DNA from: Scatophagus argus
Lineage: Eukaryota; Chordata; Actinopteri; Scatophagidae
Reading direction: 5' to 3'
Assembly (NCBI RefSeq): GCF_020382885.2
Contig: NC_058508.1
Location: 7,122,055 to 7,186,054, forward strand
Length of the DNA: 64,000 nt
Shown here: positions 1-11,182 of the stretch, in pieces
How the letters are laid out: each line of letters starts with the position of its first letter
How positions within the stretch are numbered: position 1 is the first letter of the stretch
Position numbers and translations under genes: made by a program
Notes under the pieces: model-generated
What the model saw: the letters and a program-made list of their open reading frames with translations, nothing else
Told to the model about the DNA's origin: nothing
The model's database searches: none

Positions 1-73
1 TATTATTCTTAATGTTATTATTGTTATTATTGTTATTATTGCCTACAGTACAGTTTTATTTTATTATTTACAG

Positions 74-3000
74 CAGTCAGTGAAGATTTCTCAAGAGATC
101 AACAGGAAAGATGAATATCAAAGAGAATTTAAAACTCTGCTTGATAGACTTCACCTTCAGGACAAACATCAAAAGAAGTTGACACCAGGAGATTTTCTTC
201 AAATAGGTCCACCTGTGAAACAGGACCATGACACATGTGAGAAAGATCTAGCTCATACTTTTCTTCAGAGGTTGATGATGTTAGACTATAGAGCCAGATA
301 TATTCCTGTCAGACAAGACAGTCCTGAGGTCAGCCATTCAAATCCTGTTCCAGAGTCTGACACTGTTGAGACAGATGACAATGACTTAGATGCTCTTTTT
401 GGCTCCACTGTAGACTCTGATCAATCAAAACAGACTCATGTGCATCCAGTAGATGTTCAGATGGCAGTGTTTCACTGCTCAGACAGTTTTTTTAAGCAGA
501 ACATGGTTACAAAGCTATCACAGTGTCAGTACGCCTTACCTTTACTTGTTCCTGACCCAGTCACAATGGATATTTACTGCCCTCTGTGGACTTTCAGGCA
601 AATAATGAAAACATGGAAAATAAATCAAACCAAGACTAATTCAAAGAACAGCATGATGAAGAGCATGCCCATCTGCAAAGCTGAGACACCCATGGTGTCA
701 TTTTTCCGCCTGGGTTCACTCTCATTGTCTAAATCTCAGCTGATGAACTCTTTGATCAACGAGCGTCACAACACCTTCTTCCACAGAAACTGCCCAGGGA
801 GCACCAAGTCTCGCCATCTGATGGATGGTGTGGCAGAGATTGCCTGGTACTGCCCTGCTGGGAAAGCCAATGATGCCTTCACTGACTGCATTGCCTTTAG
901 CAATCTCCATGGTGATGCTCTGTTGATCAATGAGCAGCGTGACATACTGATTGAGAAATCTTCAGTCAGTGTTGTTCTTGTACCAACTCTGGAAAAAGGT
1001 GACAAAAGTGCAACAGTTATCGCATCCCTTTTCAAGTCTCCAAAACCTCTCATTGTTCTTATTGGTGATAATGTTCATGGTGCAGTTCAGATGAAAGAGG
1101 GAAAATACAAAATGGGGTTAAAGGACAGAAGTCAGTCAGATATTTCTGAAGAGTTAAAGAAAATCATTCACAACATTTTGTCTGGCCCACATACATCCTT
1201 CAAGCTTGAATCTATGACTGAGACCTCTGGAATCAGAGTGGACGAAGATGACACAAAATGCCTAAACGGGAAATCTGCAGCTGTGAAAATGGTGACGTTG
1301 CTTCAGGGAATGGATGTTTCTAGGATCAAAAAGAAATTTCTCCCTTGCCAAGGCGAACTGTGGCACGGGTGGTGCATAACAAACAAAGAACAGTATCGTC
1401 TAAAAGGAAACATTGAAAAGGAGAAATGTAAGAAGCAAGAGGAACTGATGAAAATACGACAAGATCAGTGCACAGCTTCCTGTAGTCAGCTGATGAAACT
1501 GTTCATTGAAAGCCTCACATCTTTGAAATCAACAGAAAGAGACTATTTCTTGAAATGGACTCAGATCTTGATAGATGCCCTCTCCACAGACGATTTGTCT
1601 CTAATTCTTCAGAGCTATGATGAAAAGTGGTCGGAGGTCTTGGCTTTGAAGAAGAAACATGACAAATCTGATCAGGTAAAAAGGAAGCAAATTGAGCTCG
1701 ATCAAATATCAACAAAGCTACAGTCAGCAACTTTTGGCTTGGAGCACATCTTCAGAGAAATGGGACAGATCTATGAAGCCCACAAATCTTTGCAGAAACA
1801 ACCAGAGAGGGGACAGACTGACTGGTCTAAATTCCCAGAGCTTGCTGCAGAGCTGATGATATCAGGTCACCCCATGGAGCTGATGGACGGCGATGCAGGT
1901 CATGTGCCTTTAACATGGATCTCTGGTCTATTAGATCAGGTCATCAAGAAACTGGGTGACAAGAAAGTTTTTGTTTTGTCAGTTTTAGGTGTGCAAAGCA
2001 GTGGAAAATCAACAATGCTGAATGCCATGTTTGGATTACAGTTTGCAGTGAGTGCTGGCAGGTGCACCAAAGGTGCCTTCATGCAACTGGTCGAAGTGTC
2101 AGAGGAGATCAAGGGAAACTTTCAGTTTGACTACATTCTGGTGGTGGACACTGAAGGACTGCGTGCACTTGAGTTGGCAGGTAATGCCACTCTTCACCAT
2201 GACAATGAACTGGCAACATTAGTGGTTGGTCTGGGAAACATGACATTGATCAACATTTTTGGAGAGAATCCAGCAGACATGCAAGATGTTTTGCAGATTG
2301 TTGTCCAGGCTTTCATGAGGATGAGGAAAGTTAAACTTTCTCCCAGTTGTGTGTTTGTTCATCAGAATGTTACAGATATTTCAGCTGCAGAGAAAAACAT
2401 GGATGGAAAAAGACGCCTGCAAGACAAACTGGACAAGATGGCCCAACTAGCTGCCAAAGAGGAGGTCTGTGATGCTGAGTGCTTCGGTGACGTCATTGCA
2501 TTTGACGTGCAAAATGATGTGAAATACTTTGCCCAGCTTTGGGAGGGAAGTCCACCTATGGCTCCTCCAAATCCAGGTTACAGTGAGAGCATCCAAGATC
2601 TGAAGAAGTTTATCCTCTCTAAAGCTTCACAGTCCGCTGGGATTACTCTGTCACAGTTCAAAGGCAAAATTCAGGATCTGTGGAATGCCCTGCTGAAGGA
2701 AAACTTTGTTTTCAGTTTCAAAAACACACTTGAAATTGCAGTGTACAGAAAACTTGAGGTCCAGTATGGGGACTGGACCTGGGCCCTGAGGAACGACATG
2801 TTGACCATTGAAAACCTGCATTACACCAGAATTGAAAAAGGAAAACTTGACAGGGTTGAGCTCAGTGACCTTTATAAAGAAATGAACAAAACCTATGAAG
2901 AAATCAAAAAAGGTATGACAATTTACTTTAACGACAACAGAGACGAAGAAATGTTGGTCCAGTGGCGAGGCCGATTTGAAAGCAAAATCAAGGAGTTTCA

Positions 3001-4852
3001 TGATGAACTGGTGAGGGGAGTCAAAAGAAAACTGGATGAAGTTATCCAACAGAAGAAAGCTTGTAAAAATTTTGATGATAAGAAGACAGAATATGAGAAC
3101 AAACTGCTACAGAAAAGTAAAGAGCTCGCTCATCAGTTAAAAGACAAGACAAAAGATGAAGAGGAACTTAAAAAGCAGTTCAACTCTCTTTGGACTTCCT
3201 TGGTTAGAGAACTCACGGCAGATATGAAACCTATTGAGGATATCAACTTGGAACATGATCAAATGTCCATCCTTCAAGAGCTCGGTTTTGAATGGTCTCT
3301 CATAGATGAATCCAAAAACAGTGGAAGATACAAAAACATATCAAAAGTTGGGAGTTATATTGATTATATAACTCTGAAGAAATACCAAGTTCTCAAGTGT
3401 CGTCTCCAGCATTGGTTGCCATCTTCTTCAGCAACACAAGAAGAACTGAAACATGACTCAGCTAAACCTCTCCCATTTGAAGAACAGCAACTGATTCTAA
3501 CCTTCATTAATCATGTTGAAAAACAGTCCATTGATGGAATTAAGACCAAACCTGTAGCCACAAAAGGCTATAGTCTAACTTACTTGCAGGAATTGGCCAA
3601 AAATGTTCAAGCAGAAGTGACAGGATTTGGATCAGAAAGGAGATACACACTAAAGAAGGAGTTTACAGTTGATCTCTTACTGTATGTATTTGACAGAGCA
3701 GGCAGTTTGCTTTCAGAGTCCCACAAGACATTCAAAAGGAGCAATGACGCACTCACTTATTTAGAAAGCAAGAAAACACAAAATTACAATGTTTTCAGAA
3801 GTTTCTGCAGGGGAAGCTCGTCTGCTGTTGTGCTTGGAGAACTGATCTGCGAAAAACTCAAGAGTTCCTCTGTGGAGGCAGTCTGTAACAAGACTGCCAT
3901 TGATCTCGCTAATGAGATGAGGTGCAGTGTCCCAGCTTTCAATGGAAACAGGTTGAACTTGGAGAAACATGTGTTAAAGTCACTGGCAGCGGAAGAGGAC
4001 TTTGGTGGTTTTATGACCTACATCCAAGACCAACGGGAGCAAGTACAGACATTTATAAAACAGGAAGCAGAGAAATACATGTTCAAAGAGAACAAAAATA
4101 AAGCGCTGAATATATTCAAGAAAAATGTTGAAAACATCATGGGGCCTGTGAGTCAAGCTCTATTTGATGCAACAGAGAAAGTCAACACCCAGGGAGGAGA
4201 CACAGATATGTGGGTGAAGGAATTTTCTACTTTACTATCAGATGAGCTGACATTCACCATTTCTTGTCAAAACTTCGGGGACATAAAAAAATTTGATTTT
4301 CTTAAAGATGAGATAAATAAAGGCCTTGTACCTATCATGAAGGAGATAAGCAGCCTCTCACTGGACAAGGTGAAAGAATTCAGGATGAAGCCTGACGAGA
4401 TCCTCATCAAACAGCTGTGTGAGGGCTGCTGGGTAAAGTGTCCATTCTGTGCAGCCGTTTGTATCAACACACTGAAAGATCACAGTCCTCACAAACACAA
4501 TGTCCCTTTTCATCGACCGTCTGGGATTGAAGGATGGCACTATAGGACGACAGACAATCTGGTCATTGATTTCTGCACAACATTAGTTGCAAGTGACAAA
4601 CATTTCTACCCTGTTCACACAGATGAGACGTCTGTTCCTTATAAAGAGTACCCAAAAGGTGGGAAGAAATATGCTGCATGGGAGATCACTCCTGATGAGT
4701 CGAAGCTGACATATTGGAAATGGTTTGTATGTCGGTTTCGAAACCAGATTGAGGACCACTATCAGTTAAAATTCCACCAAAGAGGAGAAATCCCGAGTGA
4801 GTGGATGAAATACAGTAAAGAAGAAGCTATTCAAAGTTTGGATAGTTTGTGA
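74..4852 (+). CDS. gvin1: Interferon-induced very large GTPase (GVIN family), large terminal coding exon
   Basis: One open exon of about 1,590 codons follows a TTTATTTACAG acceptor ending at 73 and stops with TGA at 4850-4852. Earlier exons, if any, lie outside the window, so the true start codon is not seen. The protein carries a dynamin-superfamily large-GTPase core: P-loop GVQSSGKST near residue 640, switch motif VVDTEGLRA near 692 and HQNVTD near 760. Long charged helical stretches follow, and a Cys/His-rich patch (CEGCWVKCPFCAAVC, then HSPHKH) lies near the C-terminus. The family consists of interferon-inducible cytosolic/nuclear giant GTPases with presumed cell-autonomous defence roles; function is poorly defined. 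GVIN genes usually carry most of their coding in one giant exon, which fits. The reading frame is uninterrupted, so this copy looks functional. Fish have many copies, so exact orthology cannot be assigned. Confidence 0.9.
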   Translation, partial: QSVKISQEINRKDEYQREFKTLLDRLHLQDKHQKKLTPGDFLQIGPPVKQDHDTCEKDLAHTFLQRLMMLDYRARYIPVRQDSPEVSHSNPVPESDTVETDDNDLDALFGSTVDSDQSKQTHVHPVDVQMAVFHCSDSFFKQNMVTKLSQCQYALPLLVPDPVTMDIYCPLWTFRQIMKTWKINQTKTNSKNSMMKSMPICKAETPMVSFFRLGSLSLSKSQLMNSLINERHNTFFHRNCPGSTKSRHLMDGVAEIAWYCPAGKANDAFTDCIAFSNLHGDALLINEQRDILIEKSSVSVVLVPTLEKGDKSATVIASLFKSPKPLIVLIGDNVHGAVQMKEGKYKMGLKDRSQSDISEELKKIIHNILSGPHTSFKLESMTETSGIRVDEDDTKCLNGKSAAVKMVTLLQGMDVSRIKKKFLPCQGELWHGWCITNKEQYRLKGNIEKEKCKKQEELMKIRQDQCTASCSQLMKLFIESLTSLKSTERDYFLKWTQILIDALSTDDLSLILQSYDEKWSEVLALKKKHDKSDQVKRKQIELDQISTKLQSATFGLEHIFREMGQIYEAHKSLQKQPERGQTDWSKFPELAAELMISGHPMELMDGDAGHVPLTWISGLLDQVIKKLGDKKVFVLSVLGVQSSGKSTMLNAMFGLQFAVSAGRCTKGAFMQLVEVSEEIKGNFQFDYILVVDTEGLRALELAGNATLHHDNELATLVVGLGNMTLINIFGENPADMQDVLQIVVQAFMRMRKVKLSPSCVFVHQNVTDISAAEKNMDGKRRLQDKLDKMAQLAAKEEVCDAECFGDVIAFDVQNDVKYFAQLWEGSPPMAPPNPGYSESIQDLKKFILSKASQSAGITLSQFKGKIQDLWNALLKENFVFSFKNTLEIAVYRKLEVQYGDWTWALRNDMLTIENLHYTRIEKGKLDRVELSDLYKEMNKTYEEIKKGMTIYFNDNRDEEMLVQWRGRFESKIKEFHDELVRGVKRKLDEVIQQKKACKNFDDKKTEYENKLLQKSKELAHQLKDKTKDEEELKKQFNSLWTSLVRELTADMKPIEDINLEHDQMSILQELGFEWSLIDESKNSGRYKNISKVGSYIDYITLKKYQVLKCRLQHWLPSSSATQEELKHDSAKPLPFEEQQLILTFINHVEKQSIDGIKTKPVATKGYSLTYLQELAKNVQAEVTGFGSERRYTLKKEFTVDLLLYVFDRAGSLLSESHKTFKRSNDALTYLESKKTQNYNVFRSFCRGSSSAVVLGELICEKLKSSSVEAVCNKTAIDLANEMRCSVPAFNGNRLNLEKHVLKSLAAEEDFGGFMTYIQDQREQVQTFIKQEAEKYMFKENKNKALNIFKKNVENIMGPVSQALFDATEKVNTQGGDTDMWVKEFSTLLSDELTFTISCQNFGDIKKFDFLKDEINKGLVPIMKEISSLSLDKVKEFRMKPDEILIKQLCEGCWVKCPFCAAVCINTLKDHSPHKHNVPFHRPSGIEGWHYRTTDNLVIDFCTTLVASDKHFYPVHTDETSVPYKEYPKGGKKYAAWEITPDESKLTYWKWFVCRFRNQIEDHYQLKFHQRGEIPSEWMKYSKEEAIQSLDSL

Positions 4853-5752
4853 AAGTGACACAGAAACAATCAAACTCCACTCAGAGTGACAGAAATGTCA
4901 TTAACTATTCAAAAGCAATAGGAGTTTTTGATTAGAGGATGTGGCCTTTCCCAAATGACTAAACAGCACCTATTTTACTTTAATTGTATTGTACATAGTG
5001 ACCTGCGATATATTATTGAGTAGTAAGGATTCCTGAATGCAAAGGAGATCACAACATAAGTAACCACAAATGATGTGTTTGTTAGTTGTTAAAGGATACT
5101 TGAAATGTGTGTGTGAATATTCAAAAGAAATACTATTTCAACAGGCAAGTTTTTGTTTTAACATATCATTATGAAGTCTGCGTTTGTGACAATGTTACTA
5201 CTTTAGTTTTTCCACTTTAGTTGGTTTTTCAAGATTTAAGTTACTCAATATTACAAGCATATTTTCACTAAAATGTAATGAAAGAACTAATCTAACTGAA
5301 CAATGAGTCATAAGGTGGATGTTTTGAGACTGAATTACTGAAATCTTATAATTATGAAAATGCAACTAGCTTGTATGAGACTTGTTGAGGTCCAACAAAA
5401 CATGTTAGAGTTATGAGAAGTTGACATATAGTTTTATAAACAGAATGAAATTCTTTTAAAATGTTTTTGTTAAGATGAATCTGTTTTTTTCTGCTGTTCA
5501 ACTCATCTTCATATGTTGTCCATTTTGATTTTTTCTGATTTTTCTCAAAGTTGGATTTTTTTTAATTTTTTTTTTAAGAATTTGATGTAGTATTGAGTGT
5601 TCATGGACTTTATCTAATTTTAAATGACCTTATTGGATGCAATATTGGAATTGTTTTTGTAGTTTTTTAAATTAATTTCCTGACATTGTATGTCCATATG
5701 ATGAGAAATATTAGTCTTTGTGAAAAATATTAGTGATATTTTCTTTTACTGT

Positions 5753-5758
5753 AATAAA
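5753..5758 (+). terminator. Candidate poly(A) signal of the GVIN-type gene
   Basis: AATAAA lies about 900 bp after the stop codon, at the end of an AT-rich stretch (4853-5760) with no other coding signal. This stretch is read as the 3' UTR. No transcript evidence is available. Confidence 0.4.
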
Positions 5759-5837
5759 TAGACCTCTCACACAGATCAAATATTTCTCCTGACAACATGC
5801 TTCAGAATATGTCTAAGAGCTGGCACAAAGTAAAGCA

Positions 5838-5992
5838 AGTGAATTTTATTGATATAGCCCAAAATCAAAAATAAATTTGCTCTGCTAATCATCATTTTCT
5901 CTCTGTGTCTCTCTAAGAAAGGCTGAACATTGATTTTGACAATAAGTTTATGGGAACCTGAAGGAAATAGAATTCTTTGAATTTTAGGCAGG
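5838..5992 (-). repeat. Retroposon tail-like fragment
   Basis: The segment begins with a GAATTTTATTGATATAGCCC-type string. This is the reverse complement of a tail very common in teleost LINE/SINE copies (a 'gcgctatataaataaaattg' type ending). Related tails on the plus strand occur near 49.96 kb and 55.2 kb. The family was not identified and the fragment is old. Confidence 0.35.
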
Positions 5993-7034
5993 TTCATATA
6001 CTGTTACAGGGGCAGGCAGATGCTGTTTAAATCTTTCAAAATTTTAACTGGGTAAAAACGGGTGCAGTGGTTTAAAGAAAATATAAATAAAAGATATATA
6101 TATCAACACACTAAGAAAGAAAGATTAAAAGGGTTGGCTATCACAGGTTAATGAATGTGGGTCTTGATCACTGAAGGTTTCAGTGTCAGACAGCTGCAAA
6201 TGCTTAGTAGGAAAGCCGAGGAAAAAGAAACAAAGTAAGGAAGGAAAAGTGAAAAGGGAAACGTGTTTGAAGACTGTAAAGCTTATGCATGCTGGTTGGA
6301 AGAGGTAAACACTAAAGAAAGATGAACCAAGGGAGGGACAGCTCCATCCTCCTCCATGGCTTGGTGCCTCATAATCCCGGTAGGTCCTGATCTGAACTTG
6401 ACTCTGCCAAGAAGACAACAACAGCAACAAGCAGATCAGTGCACCTTTTGACAACCCTCCTGCATACAGTGCAGTACCAACAGCCACACCAGAAACGGGA
6501 CAGATATATCCAAACTTGGAAGACTAAAGACATCAGCCCCAATGCCATCACCAGTGAACCCAGACAGTCAAGGCAAGATCCATGAGGTCCTGAAGCACTC
6601 AGCTCAGCTAGTTCGTAGAGCACGGACACAAACAAGATATGGAGAATACAATGGCTTATCTCCCCTGTCATACTGAAGGTGGCCACAAGACGGCAGAACA
6701 GGACTGATTTTCTGCAGGGAGCTCAGACCAACCACCACTGAACTCAGATTCCTGAGTTCAGGATGGCACCTCCAGATAACTTAAGACTTACCAGCCTGAC
6801 TGGATTAGCCTGGCCAACAGAAACGTCATCACTGCATTCTGTCAGTCTGTCGACTGCTTCTTTGTGAGAGGTGATACGACAGAGACATCTGCATGCAAGC
6901 TGAATGATGAGACTGTGTCTGATTACCTGTCTCACCACACCGAGGTTCACACCACTCACACACAGCTTCAGAAAGACGAGCAATTAAGAACTGAAATGCT
7001 GTAAATGATGTGTGTGTCGATTTCCTGAGCAAAT

Positions 7035-7131
7035 GGAGGACTGCTATCAGTTAAAATTCCACGGCAGAGGAGAAATTCCCAGCAAGTGAGAAAAATCACT
7101 CTAAAGTAGAAGCAAGTGAGTCTTGACAAAA
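7035..7131 (+). pseudogene. Relic of a second GVIN C-terminal end
   Basis: About 60 bp here align closely with the last codons of the GVIN exon upstream (4750-4810). Both share CTATCAGTTAAAATTCCAC followed by an AGAGGAGAAAT(C/T)CC block, with weaker similarity to about 7130. The frame closes almost at once and nothing upstream (5.8-7.0 kb) encodes the rest of the GTPase. This is best read as the surviving 3' end of a tandem GVIN copy whose body has been lost. Confidence 0.7.
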
Positions 7132-8603
7132 TGTACATCGTATGAAGTAAGCTCAAATGTGCAGATGAAAATAATGATACTAATTTTCATGGGATTATTC
7201 AGTAATCAGAGTCCTAAAAAACAATTCACAGACTTTTACTGATCTTTACCATGGACAGGTGAATATGTCTGTGGACGGTCAATGAGTCACTAAACTGCAT
7301 GTAATGAAACCTGTATACAATAATAATTGTTTTATTCAGACTAACCGTTAATGTGCACAAGAGCAATAGAGGGAATCATAAAAATAAATATATTGCTATT
7401 AAAGGGGATTTACAGTATTCTTAAAACTGGGCCTAATGTTTCCATGTTTTGGTGACAAACAGGTACAAAGTTTTGGTATCGATCCTGATTGCTTCACTGT
7501 GCTGACATAAGTTAGCGTCTGCCTTGCAGCACCCGTTTACCTTACCAGCTGTGACAGAATTATCATTCATCTTTTCCACTGGTTTTCCATGCACATACAG
7601 CTGCTCAGAAAGTCATTGGTGCTGCAGCTTGAATTTCTGTCAGTCTGAATTTGTAAGGACGGATTTTAAATTTACTTAAAGTAAAAAATAATAACTAGAA
7701 ACCCATTTAACTAACATTTGAAAATCATGTCCAACAAGTATTCTCTATTTGTATGCGTTAAGTCTGTATATTTTAAAGTTAACCATGCTAAAGATTAACA
7801 ATGGTTATGTTTTTGAAGTATTTGAACTGTTTAGATGTCTTCTTATCTGTCTTATCTAATATCTCCTGTTACTGTGAGAATTGTTTTTCATCTAACTCTT
7901 TGTTTGTATCTTTTTCTGCCTTTTTTTTTTTACCTGTGCCAATCCACAGCTGGGTGGTCCCTGTCCTCCTCCATTCGCCTGCCCTTCTGCACACCTGTTC
8001 CATATCCTGACCAATCAACTCCACTCCTGTCTGCTGCTAATTAAGGACTGGTCTTTCTATCCACCTCTCAATGCATTTTTCCGTCCACTCAGCGGTACGC
8101 ACATCAGGCCTGTATTCATTTTTGTCCACTTTTTGGACAAATTGACAAACCTGTGTTTTTTTCTGTATGTTTGGGTTCACTGCATCGGTCCTGCCCTGTT
8201 AGCCCAGGCAGCTCCTGTGTGTCTTTCGTGTCTCCTGTTTTGGAAATCTGGACTCTCAGTTTGGATTGTGTGTACTTATTCATCTTTGACCACATGCACA
8301 ACTGTCCAACTTGCAGGCTTTGTTTGAAATACTGAGAGAAATTAAACTTTGTTTTGGTGTTGTAAAAAGTTACTCAATAAAACTTCTTATGAATGTATTC
8401 CTGTTGCCTGATGTCTGCTTTGGGGTCCTTTTTCTCATGAAAACAGTTATCGTCAATCATAACCTCATACACATGAGGTTTATTGTTTTTACTTTGAGTC
8501 TTGCTGTGTCCTTACTAAACTGATAAAATAAATGACATGTGAGAAGGTCGACTGATGGAGAAGTTCTTCTATTGTTTGACTGCTCAGAATATTTCCCAGC
8601 TCT
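7132..8603. other. Intergenic; no gene seen
   Basis: AT-rich sequence without a convincing exon. A pyrimidine-rich, more GC-rich block at about 7920-8360 differs in composition from its flanks and ends in AATTAAACTTTG. It may be an old repeat, but it shows no clear terminal repeats or coding. Confidence 0.4.
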
Positions 8604-9512
8604 ATGCAAGTTACTTCATAAGGAAACTTGTTCCCCAACAATAAATAATTTCTTATTAAATTATATAACAGAAAATACATATTTAATAGAATCCAACTCC
8701 ACCTTTGAAATAATTTGAAATAATAATAATTTGTGCTCCCTGTATATCCTGATCAGCAGACATACAACCACGTCCCATTCTGAGTGAAAACAATCAATGT
8801 AAAAGGGCCAAATTGGAAAAGCTGGTGGTGCTACACCTAACAGCTGCTACTTTGGCACAATAGTAAAATCACAATTATTATCACAGGGAATTTCCACTTT
8901 TGCTGCTTAAATCCAAAGTCTCATTGGCATTATTGAGTGCACTGAAGTGCACCATATCCACCATGTCCCCATAGTTCATCTACACACTCTGATGCTAAAA
9001 GTACATGAAAACAAGCAACAGAGACACAATTTCATGTACCATCAGAGTGGACATTTCTGGGAGAAGCTTCTCACTGACTGTAAAGTCTTCAGACAAAGAT
9101 GTGAGTGTCAGCACAGTTCTGCTGTACTTGCTATACAAATACAAAAGTGCTTCATTTGTCTGCATTTGTGCAGCATCAGCGATAGTGCTCCTGTGGTTCC
9201 AACACACCAGGTAAGGTTAACCAACAGCTGTAACCAGAGTACTTAGATTATTAAAAGGGCCAATGAACCATAAATGCACTCTTTATTCAAAGTTCTCTTA
9301 CAGGAAAATATGCCACATTTCCTTGTTGTTGTTGTCCCTTGTATGAAAAGCGACAAACAGGTTTGACACTCCAACAAATGACTCACCCATGATGAGAAAG
9401 CATTTGGGTTTGTTCCAGTTTTTACCAAGTGTTTATGAAAGCCCATTAAGCCTCTTGGAAAATGTTGTGTCATGTGAAATGTTTATATCAGCCTATAGGA
9501 TCGAATCAAAAT
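8604..9512. repeat. Direct repeat copy A (~0.9 kb), partner at 18.7-19.6 kb
   Basis: Two blocks, about 8604-8746 and 8876-9512, match the second copy nearly base for base in the same orientation. The spacer between the blocks differs in the two copies. Copy A also carries an extra ~38 bp near 9232-9269. Inside, an open frame at about 9005-9210 encodes a Ser/Thr-rich stretch followed by a hydrophobic segment. It ends at a good splice donor (CACACCAG/GTAAGG) and is conserved in both copies. This could be a transmembrane exon remnant, but no family is recognised. Confidence 0.8.
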
Positions 9513-9892
9513 TAATTGATTCAACTGAATCAATGTGAACTACAGTATGTCATAACTGAATTATTCAATTAGGCAGTTTTTCACAATTTTGGACTTTCGC
9601 TCATAAGAAGTAGAGTATATTAACATGGGCTGCTCAGTCGTAACACACAGTTACTACAGAACAATCAGGATAAAAATGTCATTGATCATTTGAAAGCAAA
9701 ATGTAAACTACTTCACAGCAAACAAGTACAGAATAAAAGCTCAGCAATGACAGCAAAGATTTTTTCACTCGATTTCCAACATGCTTCTATTGTGTCCAAC
9801 TGTGTCTTTGTTTGAGTCTTAATGCTGCTGTTTTATTTCACTAAGGCTGTTGATTCACTGGTTTTGAGTTAACATTAAGTGTGTTAATGTGG

Positions 9893-11182
9893 TTAATGGC
9901 TGCTCCAAGTGTCCATCCAGCTGCTCTGAGCGTAGCATTGAATCATTCCCACTCCCTCGTCTTCATCACTGGATGCTGCCACATCTTCCCCCTCTAAGCT
10001 ATTCATTCCAGCACTGTCCCCCCTCAGTCGAGATATCTCATCTTCTTCTTTGTTCTGAGTGTGGCAGCGACTGCAGACCCTCAGTCTCTTAGTGGGATGA
10101 ATGTGGTTAATCACTGCTCGCTGTTTGGAGCATGAATTGCACACCAGAAAGCCACATTTTCTGCAATGGTGTCGACGTTTGGTTGTTGTGAACTTGTTGA
10201 AGCAGCGCATGCATCTGAAGGAGGCCCGGTCTGGGATCCAGGTAACAGCAAAGCTGGAACCACGTTGGCAGCTGCCGTCCTGCAGCAGGCCTGACCGGCA
10301 CTCTTTGATGTGCTCAATCCAGGCCTGCTTCTCCTCGTGTGAAGGCGCGGACACAAAAAACGACTTGCGCGGCGTACGGATCAGCCATTGGTTCCTCACA
10401 TCCAGACTGTCCTCCATGTCCTCCAGCTCAATGTCCTCTGAAATGACAGAGAAGATGACATACTGATTATGTAATATGGACTGTCAAAATGCTTGTCCAC
10501 CAAGAAATCAGAGTTTGGCAGTTATGGCTCACAGTGAACTGAGCTTACTGTAATATAAATCATCAAATACGTTCTGAGCTTCTCTTCAGACATTCAGCAG
10601 GACTAATAATTTTGCTTTTTGGCTGAGGGTAGAAACTTCCGTAGCTGAATCAGTGTAATGGGAGTGCAACTAATTCCATGTTTTTCAAAAAACACATTTA
10701 ACAGAAAGAAAAATCTGTTTTTGTTCTACAGATAAAAAAAAAATGTTTAACTGGGAGAAGTTTCGGTCATCTGTGGACATTTTTAGAGGTGGTTTAGAAT
10801 ATTTTTTATTTTACTGCTCTTCTATTTAATTGGATTAATAGCCATAAGATGTATTAGATCATGTGAATTATGCAAAGTTTTAAAAAAGACAACACCAAAG
10901 CAGTGACAAATGCATGTATTAGCAGGGAAGCTGCTCACCTAGAGGGATTATCTTCTGGTTTTTGTGAAAGCGGCCGTTCAGAATGACGCTGCCGTACACA
11001 AGAACATCGTTGAAGAGGAAGAAATCCTTAGGCTGGGGTTTCCGACGACCCTGCTTCATCAGACGGCCCTGTCCCATCAGAATCCGACCTGATTTGGACA
11101 AGGACCTCCCTGATGCACCGAATGAATTCTCCACTGCTTTGATACGCTCATCATTTTCTTTATCGAATGTTATCTGATCCAT
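9893..11182 (-). CDS. Phafin-like PH and FYVE domain protein (PLEKHF family)
   Basis: Two coding exons on the minus strand: 11182-10939 and 10437-9893, joined in phase 1. They give 262 residues, close to the family length (249-279). The N-terminal PH domain (about residues 35-135) has the family string FFLFNDVLVYGSV, and the join restores IIPLEDIELED. The FYVE finger (about 155-215) has all signatures: WIPD, RRHHCRKCG, eight Cys/His ligands and the closing RVCSRC. An acidic Ser/Asp/Glu-rich tail follows. Phafins bind phosphatidylinositol 3-phosphate on endosomes and lysosomes and act in endosomal trafficking, autophagy and lysosome-linked cell death. From memory, mammalian PLEKHF1 and PLEKHF2 have their coding region in one exon, whereas this gene has an intron inside the PH domain. 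It may therefore be a third, fish-retained paralogue rather than a direct orthologue. Confidence 0.9.

Noticed and set aside
722-4540. Several open frames on the minus strand across the GVIN exon
   Set aside because: They are shadows of the strong plus-strand coding exon and have no domain content.
7920-8360. Pyrimidine-rich block that resembles a long terminal repeat
   Set aside because: No matching second copy, no clear terminal bases or duplication, and no internal element. Not called.
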